Below the pieces are notes generated by a model. That model saw nothing but the letters and a program-made list of their open reading frames with translations, ran no database searches and was not told where the DNA came from. Shown piece by piece: positions 44,196-51,134 of a stretch of DNA of 51,134 nucleotides. The DNA is from Cochliopodium minus (Eukaryota; Discosea; Himatismenida; Cochliopodiidae): NCBI GenBank assembly GCA_024220525.1, contig JAMYWO010000062.1, positions 38,629 to 89,762 of the forward strand, written 5' to 3'. The position numbers and the translations under genes were made by a program. Position 1 is the stretch's first letter, and the number at the start of each line of letters is the position of its first letter.

Positions 44196-45699
44196 TTCTT
44201 TGGGAGTTTGGGACGCAAAGGTCTGCTCTCTGAAACAACCGCCTCAGGAATTCTCTTATTGACCCGACCAAGCTTCATGGGCTTTCTAAACATGAGGAAG
44301 AGGCTGAAAATATTAAAGGAACAAATGAATTAATTTAAAAATATTTAAAAATATTTAAAAAAATATTTAAAATAATTTAAAAAATTTTAAAATTTTAAAA
44401 TTTTAAAAAATGAAAATTTACAGATTCCAAAGAATAAACATCTCAAAAAGAAGTTAAATTGATTTATTTTTTTAATTTTTTTATTTTTTTATTTTTTTAA
44501 TTTTTATTTTTTTATTTTTTTATTTTTTTAATTTTATTTTTTTATTTTTTTAATATACGTTCATCAAAAAATTTCAAAACGGCATATGTAGGAGTTCTTT
44601 GCTGTGGCTGATCAACACCTCTCCTTTGGGCAACAATTTGGAAAATCCAAAATCGCAATTTTGACAATTTTTGAGTCGTGAATACTAAGAAATAAAAATA
44701 ATAAAAATAATAAAATAAAATAAAAAATAAAAATGAAAATAATAAAATAAAAAATGGAAATTAAAATGATAAAAATAATGAAAATAATAAAATAAATATA
44801 AAATATATAAAAAAACAAAAAAAATTAAAAATATAAAAAAATGAGAATTTTTTACCAATAAATTAGCTGGCTTATAATCACAATGTATAACCTCTCCTGT
44901 GCAACCACATCATCCCGACAGCCGCTTGTAAGAGAGAAATGCTCTGAACAATGTGAGCGGATATTTTGGGATTTTTAACAAATTTTTCAAATCGATTTCT
45001 TGTAAGAGTTGAATTTTAATTAAAAATAATTTAAATAAAAATTAAATAAAAATTTTTTTTTTTGAGTACTCAATCCATCACTATTTGTATTTCGTGCAAA
45101 TCATCTCGATTTTGATATGAGCCTCCTACAACAATACCACGTTGGGATGTCTCAATTTGCACATCTTCATAATTTCATCGTAAATCTCCTACCTATCATC
45201 ATCGTGGAGAGATAGGATAAGGTCAAATTTAATAATGGAAATGAATTATTGAATATCAATTGATTTATAAATGCTTATTGGGTTCAATCATTATATGTTA
45301 ACATATAACAAAAGAAATTTTCTTACTTGAGATTGATTCATATTCTTTATTTTTGGTACTTTCACGATGACACTAATTATATATAATTGAAATATATCGT
45401 TGCATAAATCAATATTATATTGAAAATACAAAAGAAAATTTCTTTGCTGTTTTTACTCATATCTGTATTCAGGATTTTATAATGAAAAATGTGGTTAATG
45501 ATGAAATAATTTTCTTGATATATTATTACCCTCTGCATTTGGCCTTTTAGGTAGAAATGAATAAAAAATATGAAAAAAAAAAAAGGTTTTTTTTTAACCA
45601 TACCTCCCACACATCTCCATAATTACCCCCACCAACCTTTTTAATTTGCTGAATTTCATTTTTAGAAATTTGGATACTCTCAATCAAGCTGTCGTTCAT
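44196..45699 (-). pseudogene. Decayed TKL-type protein kinase
   Basis: Kinase landmarks appear in order on the minus strand: start ATG 45699, VGGGNYGDVWE, VIVKVPKIKN (Lys), KLRHPNVV, RFEKFVKN with MMWLH, HCDYKPANL (an HCD variant), DFGFSK, RTPTYAVLKFF, and the C-lobe RIPEAVVSESRPLRPKLPK. They cannot be read in one frame. An in-frame TAG lies at 45191-45189, and a TGA replaces the expected Trp after IVMD. Single bases are missing near 45128, 44890, 44655 and just after DFGFSK. With six lesions this is most likely a pseudogene. Neighbouring multi-exon genes read cleanly, so sequence error alone is less likely. Confidence 0.75.
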
Positions 45700-45818
45700 T
45701 CTTTTTTCAAAAATTAACCAGATTTTTTTTTTAAAAAGGAAAAAACTCTTGATGATTCTAAGGTTTCTAATTATTTAATATTGGTTTTCAAAGTATTCAT
45801 GAAAAATAAAAGTTAGTT

Positions 45819-47271
45819 TTAATGTGTTTTTGTCTTTTTGGTCAAAAAAGCAGATACCAAAAGATTGTGAAAAGGTTTCTCATAAAACAATGTCAAAACT
45901 TTGGAAAGGAGAAGAGAAACAGAAATCAACATCAAAGAGAACATCAGATACCAAACAAAATAGTTTCTTTCTGCAAAGAAAAAGTCTTTGAAGTAATCCA
46001 AGAAGATGAAAGCCAAAGGGAAGTGAATGATATAAGAAGCGTAAGTAGAATCTGAGAAATAAGTGAGAAAAGGTGATGAAAGAAAATGTTTGAGAGGTTG
46101 AAAATAAAAAACATTGTCTTCGTCTGAAAGCACAGAAAGTAATACAATGCAACATAAAAGGGTTCCCAAAACTTTGGGTAATAAAGTAGCAATGTACTGT
46201 CCAATTCCAGGTTCTATAATCATAAAAAGAGTTCCTTCAGGTATTACAGGAGAAATGAGTACAAATAAAATGATCAACAATAATAATGGAGAGAGAAATT
46301 TGATTTTGTTAGGAGATTCTTCTTTGATATTATTATTAAGATTTGTTTTAGTTTTGTTGTTAAGATTTTCTTGGTTTTTGTAGTGAAAATAAATTCCAAG
46401 TAACCCTCCAAACCCAAATGTGAAAGCACGAGAAAAAGGGTTAGCATAAAAATAATAGAAATTATTGAGAAAATTGGATGTCTCAACTTCCGGGTAAAAA
46501 TTGGGAGAAGGGAGTCTTTCCATGAATGCTTTTCTGTATTCTTCTTTGGTAATTCTTAAAAACCCCTCGTATTCCCCCATTTGAAATAATGTATTGGCAT
46601 AAATACAATAGAGAAAAGATGCTGATATAAATACAATAAAAGAAGTGTACATTTTTCTTTTTGAACCCCATCCAACCTTTACCACAATGGTCATCATGAA
46701 TAACACCTGAAAATCAACGGCCACACTCCACAAAGGTGTGAATACAGTTGATAGATCAAACAAATGTACTGACAAATTTTGGATCATCAGCAATATTGAT
46801 GGAATATGATTTAAATCAATGTGACAAACTCTTTTTTTTAATCAACGTGAAATTTAAAATTGAATTTTGTGAAATACTTTATCGTTTGTTTTTTTTTGTT
46901 ACCTGAATAGGGATCTGATCAAGATGGGGATCAATAACATTGGAAACATTCTCAGATATCTTTTTATCAATGATGAAACAAGTGATGGAGCTGATTTCTC
47001 TTTGAGGGAAGAGGATACAAACAAAAATCCTGTTATCACAAAGAATTGATCCACACTCATGAATCCTTTTAATTGTTGTATTAAATTTTAGGAAATTATT
47101 GTTCAATACTTTACCCAATACTGCAAATGCTTTGATGAATGGGTTTTGGGATTGTTGATGAAGATAATCCTTTAGAGGATAGACTATCTCTTGGAAAACA
47201 CAAATATGAAGAAGTACAATGAAAATGTGAAGGACTATTCTATATCCATTGATTGGGGTGATTATGTTCAT
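45819..47271 (-). CDS. Acyltransferase-3 family membrane protein (NRF-6-like), copy 1
   Basis: Exons 47271-47115, 47065-46903 and 46830-45819 join in phase to 443 aa. The family signature is GFMSVDQFFVITGFLF, followed by about ten hydrophobic helices (FFAERNYFVWYLMFSLMLIS, VLGTLLCCIVLLSV). Members transfer acyl groups to lipids or sugars at membranes; the eukaryotic relatives include nose-resistant-to-fluoxetine proteins. It lies head-to-tail with a second copy, 149 bp from that copy's stop codon. The last ~315 nt, the middle exon and the second intron match copy 2 by eye without differences, while the first exon and the 46160-46570 segment have diverged. The 49-nt first intron is absent from copy 2. 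Confidence 0.87.
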
Positions 47272-47420
47272 TTGTGAACTTACCTTTTTTTTTTTTCTTT
47301 AAATTAAGAAAATTTTAAGAAAAATTAATTGAAAGATTTCTCCGAGAAACAATGAAGATCAAAAATAGTAAATCACATAAAATTAATTGTTGCAGAAAAT
47401 TTTGATTACAAGTTAAGTAT

Positions 47421-48821
47421 TTAATGTGTTTTTGTCTTTTTGGTCAAAAAAGCAGATACCAAAAGATTGTGAAAAGGTTTCTCATAAAACAATGTCAAAA
47501 CTTTGGAAAGGAGAAGAGAAACAGAAATCAACATCAAAGAGAACATCAGATACCAAACAAAATAGTTTCTTTCTGCAAAGAAAAAGTCTTTGAAGTAATC
47601 CAAGAAGATGAAAGCCAAAGGGAAGTGAATGATATAAGAAGCGTAAGTAGAATCTGAGAAATAAGTGAGAAAAGGTGATGAAAGAAAATGTTTGAGAGGT
47701 TGAAAATAAAAAACATTGTCTTCGTCTGAAAGCACAGAAAGTAATATAACACAACAAATGAAAGTTCCTAAGAAACGTGGAACTAACATGATGGTACATT
47801 GTAGATATATAGAGTTTACCTGAAACAAGAGTGGTCCATTCGGAAGAGTAGGTAAAATCAAAGTAGAAAACATAACGATCAGTAATAATGGAGTGAGAAA
47901 TTTGATTTTTTTAGGAGATTTTTCTTTGATATTATTAATATTTATTTTAGTTCTGTTGTTAAGATTTTCTTGGTTTTTGTAGTGAATATAAATTCCAAGT
48001 AACGCTCCAAACCCAAATGAGAAAGCACGACACAAAGGACTTGCGTAAAAAGAAAAAAAAAGGTTGACCATCTCAGGCTCCACCTCTGTATTTATAAAAT
48101 TGGGAGAAGGGAGTCTTTCCATAAATGCTTTTCTGTATTCTCCTTTTGTTGCTTTCAAAAACCCTTCATATTCTCTTACTTGAAATAATGTGTTGGCATA
48201 AATACAATAGAGAAAAGATGCTGATATAAATACAATAAAAGAAGTGTACATTTTTCTTTTTGAACCCCATCCAACCTTTACCACAATGGTCATCATGAAT
48301 AACACCTGAAAATCAACGGCCACACTCCACAAAGGTGTGAATACAGTTGATAGATCAAACAAATGTACTGACAAATTTTGGATCATCAGCAATATTGATG
48401 GAATATGATTTAAATCAATGTGACAAACTCTTTTTTTTAATCAACGTGAAATTTAAAATTGAATTTTGTGAAATACTTTATCGTTTGTTTTTTTTTGTTA
48501 CCTGAATAGGGATCTGATCAAGATGGGGATCAATAACATTGGAAACATTCTCAGATATCTTTTTATCAATGATGAAACAAGTGATGGAGCTGATTTCTCT
48601 TTGAGGGAAGAGGATACAAACAAAAATCCTGATATCACAAAGAATTGATCCACACTGATGAATCCCAATACAGAAAATGTTTTGATGAATGGGTTTAGGG
48701 ATTGTTGATAGAGAAAATCTTTGAGAGGCCAGACTATCTCTTGGAATATCGTTATATGTAATAAAATTATGTTGATGTGAAGAATTATTCTGTATCCATT
48801 GATTGGTGATATTATATTCAT
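47421..48821 (-). CDS. Acyltransferase-3 family membrane protein (NRF-6-like), copy 2
   Basis: Two in-phase exons, 48821-48502 and 48429-47421, give 442 aa. The first exon is uninterrupted across the point where copy 1 has an intron, reading SVLGFISVDQFFVISGFLF. The rest follows copy 1: PLWSVAVDFQVLFMM, then multiple helices, and an identical C-terminal block ending LTKKTKTH. An in-frame alternative upstream frame (to 48906) has no supporting features. Being a tandem duplicate with local identity, it may share substrate with copy 1; the diverged central loop could give specificity (inference). Confidence 0.87.
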
Positions 48822-49155
48822 ATGAAATCTTGATAAGAATTTTATTTTGTGAACAGATTTCTCCCAAATTTTTTTTATTGAAGTTTAATTTTGGGACAAT
48901 ATTCATTGACTTGCTGCATTGTTTTGAGATTGTAAAATTTTAGTTTCAATTGGGATAAAGAAATCCTTTCTGATAAGATTATTTTTAACAGATCCTCGGG
49001 ATTAATAATTAAAAAAAAACTACGATTGGCTTGAATTGATCAATTTTTCAAAAAAGGATCAAAGTGGGTAATAACAAAAAAAAAACCCCACACCCATCCA
49101 TCTTCCACAAATAAAAATCTTGAGGGAATGTCAATCTATAATAAATTTAAAAAAA
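48822..49155. other. Divergent intergenic region
   Basis: 334 bp between the start codons of acyltransferase copy 2 (-) and hemerythrin (+). AT-rich with A-runs; no specific regulatory motif identified. Confidence 0.5.
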
Positions 49156-49813
49156 ATGGACAATTCTATTCAGACAGAAAAAAAGAGCGAATTCAAAACA
49201 AATATAAATAGATCAAATTGGGATAAACATCCTAAATTCCATTTTTCTATGGCATCCTTTTTGTTGGTAAAATATTTTTTCAATAAAATTTTTTGGAAAC
49301 AAATAATAACATTATCATATTTTAAATATCAATCTTATTGTTTATATTCTTCACTCCAGAGAGTTCATAATTCTTTCAGAAAAGAGATGAAGAAGATCTC
49401 CGATTTGTGCAAAGAAAATGATTTGGAAGAGGCCAAGTATTTGTTTGAAAATCTTAAAGAAGGTCTTGATTTCCACCATCACATAGAAGAAATCAAATTG
49501 TGAGCGCCAAAATTGATATATTTTTAAAAAAAACAAAAAATAATAATGCAAACATTTTTTTAGGTTTCCTTATTTAGGAGAAAAACTCAATCTAAAAATG
49601 GAAAGTGGTAAACTTTACAACGATCACAAAATAATGAATGATCTACTCGAACAGTTGGTAGAAACGTTCAATGCCAGTAAGCTTGAAAAATTCGAGAAAT
49701 ATCAGAAAGAGTTGGCAGAGTTGACCAAGAAGTTTGAGGAACACATGCTTCAACACTTGATTGATGAAGAGGACATATCCATTCCAGCAATATTAGAAAC
49801 TGATTTTAATTAA
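49156..49813 (+). CDS. Hemerythrin-like HHE-domain protein
   Basis: Exons 49156-49499 and 49564-49813 join in phase to 197 aa. The metal-binding pattern of hemerythrin-like four-helix bundles is visible: VHNSFRKEM (helix A His), FHHHIEEIKLFPYL (H-x-x-x-E), LYNDHKIMNDLL (His), and FEEHMLQHLIDEEDISIPAI (H-x-x-x-H...D/E). It should bind a di-iron centre for oxygen, nitric oxide or iron handling (family knowledge). The N-terminal ~60 aa lack such motifs. The stop codon TAA is part of a TTAA that opens a transposon-like repeat, so the natural C-terminus may have been changed by insertion. Confidence 0.88.
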
Positions 49814-49985
49814 CCCTAGCAGTGAATTTGGTTTTTATTCGACGAAATTTAGCCTAAAAATTAAAACGATTTTTAGTTGAAATAACGANAACCCTAGCAG
49901 TGAATTTGGTTTTTATTCGACGAAATTTAGCCTAAAAATTAAAACGATTTTTAGTTGAAATAACGAAATTTGTTGTATTTGGCCA
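49810..49985 (+). mobile_element. piggyBac-like terminal repeat, duplicated around an assembly gap
   Basis: TTAA (49810-49813) is directly followed by CCCTAGCAGT. piggyBac elements insert at TTAA and begin CCC(T/A)-type inverted repeats such as CCCTAG. The segment 49812-49888 is repeated exactly (77 bp) at 49890-49966, on the other side of the N at 49889. The second copy continues into AT-rich DNA. No transposase gene is visible in the window. Confidence 0.5.
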
Positions 49986-50667
49986 CAATTTAGTTTGTTT
50001 TTAACCAAATTTTGTTTATCATAACTAAATTTAGTGAAATTTTAGTTACATTACAAAACTTAATAATCTAACAAAAATAGTTAATTTTTTATTCAAAAAA
50101 TTTTTAAAAGTCAAAAAAGTATCTTCTTTCAAATTTTAAGCAACCAAAAACGAGACATATCTTGAGTTATATGTTTTTGTCTATAAGTCCTCTTTTTCTT
50201 CATTTTGAAGAAGCCAAATTTTTTTAACTCGTTGAATAGTTGAGCAAAAAAAATCAAAGGGACATAAAAAAATTAAAAAAAAATTGACAGATCCAAAAAC
50301 TGTTTTAAAAATATGTCCATCAATTTCACATCCCAAGAAAGAATCTTATAAAGGCCACAGAGTATTTTGATAAATAAGGGCAAAAAAGATAATTCTCATA
50401 AAATTTATTTATTGGAAGTATAGAGGATGTAGGTAACATGCCAGCAAAGGTACCTCAATTTTGCTGAATGTATCAAATTTGCAATTGATAACCCAAATAA
50501 ATGAAGTGTAAATATAAATTTATATCAAGAATTTTTTTTTCAGCAAAATCTATATATTTTAATTTATTTTTTTCAATTGAAAACATATCTTTCATTTTCG
50601 GAAATATATCTTTCAATTTCGGAACATAATTTACAATGAAATCTAATTTCATTTTAACAAAAAAATA
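49986..50667. other. Gap without recognised gene
   Basis: AT-rich, no supported reading frame. It may be internal sequence of the transposon-like element starting at 49814. A short duplicated motif (ATATATCTTTCA-TTTTCGGAA) occurs near 50583-50620. Confidence 0.4.
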
Positions 50668-50742
50668 AATCATTGATCAGATTTCGATCTAAAGATCCAC
50701 CATGTTGGTTTGTTCATTACCAACTAAACTACAACTTTTTAT
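50668..50742 (-). repeat. tRNA-like sequence with Pol III A and B boxes
   Basis: The minus strand has TAGTTTAGTTGG (A box, 50731-50720) and GATCGAAATC (B box, 50689-50680) about 30 nt apart, as in tRNA genes. The D stem pairs (GTTT with GAAC). The anticodon stem does not form properly and the acceptor stem is poor, so it is a tRNA relic or a tRNA-derived SINE head rather than a working tRNA. Confidence 0.35.
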
Positions 50743-50754
50743 TTTAAATAATAG

Positions 50755-51134
50755 ATGAAAAAAAATCTTATAGGAGATACACCTTCACTTGAAAGTATGA
50801 AGATAAAAAAAAAAACCACTTCAGTAACGAAGGCAAAAAAACAAGAATTAAAAGTTTTTGCCAAAACACTACAATCTACCTGTCCAAAACCAGATTGTCG
50901 AAAAAAACGAATGCGAAATTGTCAAAAAAACAACATCCAAAACAGACCAAGATCAATCAGAAAAAATTAAAATCAAATCAAGAGTAGCTAATTTAGTTAA
51001 TAATGAACCAAAAAAGAAATCAAGTAAGTAGTCTATTTGTTATTTATTTATTTTTAATTTAATTTATTTTTAAATTAATTTTAGAAAGATGATTGTATCG
51101 GATGATGAGTTGGAAGACAATCGTAAAAAAAAAT
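50755..51134 (+). CDS. Lys-rich protein, 3' part outside window
   Basis: Starts at the ATG at 50755 (MKKNLIGDTPSLESMKIKKK). The first frame ends at 50968. Coding character continues in the next frame from about 50890 (QIVEKNECEIVKK to VANLVNNEPKKKS), up to a GT donor at 51024. A last exon begins after the AG near 51083 (MIVSDDELEDNRKKK). A one-base indel near 50880-50890 is the simplest reason for the frame change. Highly basic and nuclear-protein-like; no family recognised. Confidence 0.4.

Noticed and set aside
1-51134. CRISPR arrays, operons, ribosome-binding sites or prokaryotic origins
   Set aside because: No regularly spaced direct repeats; genes are split by spliceosomal introns, so prokaryotic features are not expected.

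Overview
The window is a piece of a very AT-rich, intron-dense eukaryotic nuclear genome. Most genes are cut by short spliceosomal introns (GT-AG, T-rich before the acceptor), start codons often follow long A-runs, and intergenic gaps are short. The gene content is that of a free-living protist, probably an amoeba: spatacsin, a 7TM-TKL receptor kinase, RCC1-repeat proteins with an F-box-like tail, an actin paralogue, a collagen-like protein, an EXORDIUM-like protein and hemerythrin. COQ3, biotin-protein ligase and CDGSH proteins point to an organelle of mitochondrial descent. I cannot name the genus from the sequence. Four isolated N positions (15458, 18291, 44011, 49889) all fall in repeats and look like contig joins.

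Layout. 1-2.3 kb: end of an APC-superfamily amino-acid/polyamine permease (+). 2.4-7.6 kb: a divergent pair, a collagen-type glycosyltransferase (-) and a Gly-X-Lys collagen-like secreted protein (+). 7.7-9.5 kb: divergent actin-like gene. 9.6-12.0 kb: membrane-anchored EXORDIUM-like protein. 12.1-13.4 kb: COQ3. 13.9-15.4 kb: SH3/zinc-ribbon/coiled-coil protein. 15.7-18.4 kb: damaged or incomplete RCC1 and LRR genes (-), with a pair of MITE-like repeats. 18.6-21.2 kb: HD-domain hydrolase (-), MEA1-like protein (+), dual-CDGSH protein (-). 21.4-23.3 kb: PA-ectodomain 7TM protein (+). 23.7-26.9 kb: RCC1/F-box-like protein and biotin-protein ligase (+). 27.0-29.8 kb: nuclease-kinase fusion with duplicated exons (+). 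29.9-38.8 kb: complete spatacsin gene (-). 39.0-41.5 kb: 7TM receptor-TKL kinase (+). 41.8-45.7 kb (-): VEQPK-repeat membrane protein, RCC1 gene, decayed TKL kinase. 45.8-48.8 kb: two tandem acyltransferase-3 genes (-). 49.2-49.8 kb: hemerythrin (+), ending in a piggyBac-like repeat end. Beyond that are a tRNA-like sequence and the start of a Lys-rich gene.

The genes are mostly independent. The clearest functional link is the collagen-like gene and the collagen-modifying glycosyltransferase, which share a 279-bp intergenic region. All exon models were made by hand from reading frames, splice dinucleotides and intron-phase agreement. Where phases did not agree I say so.
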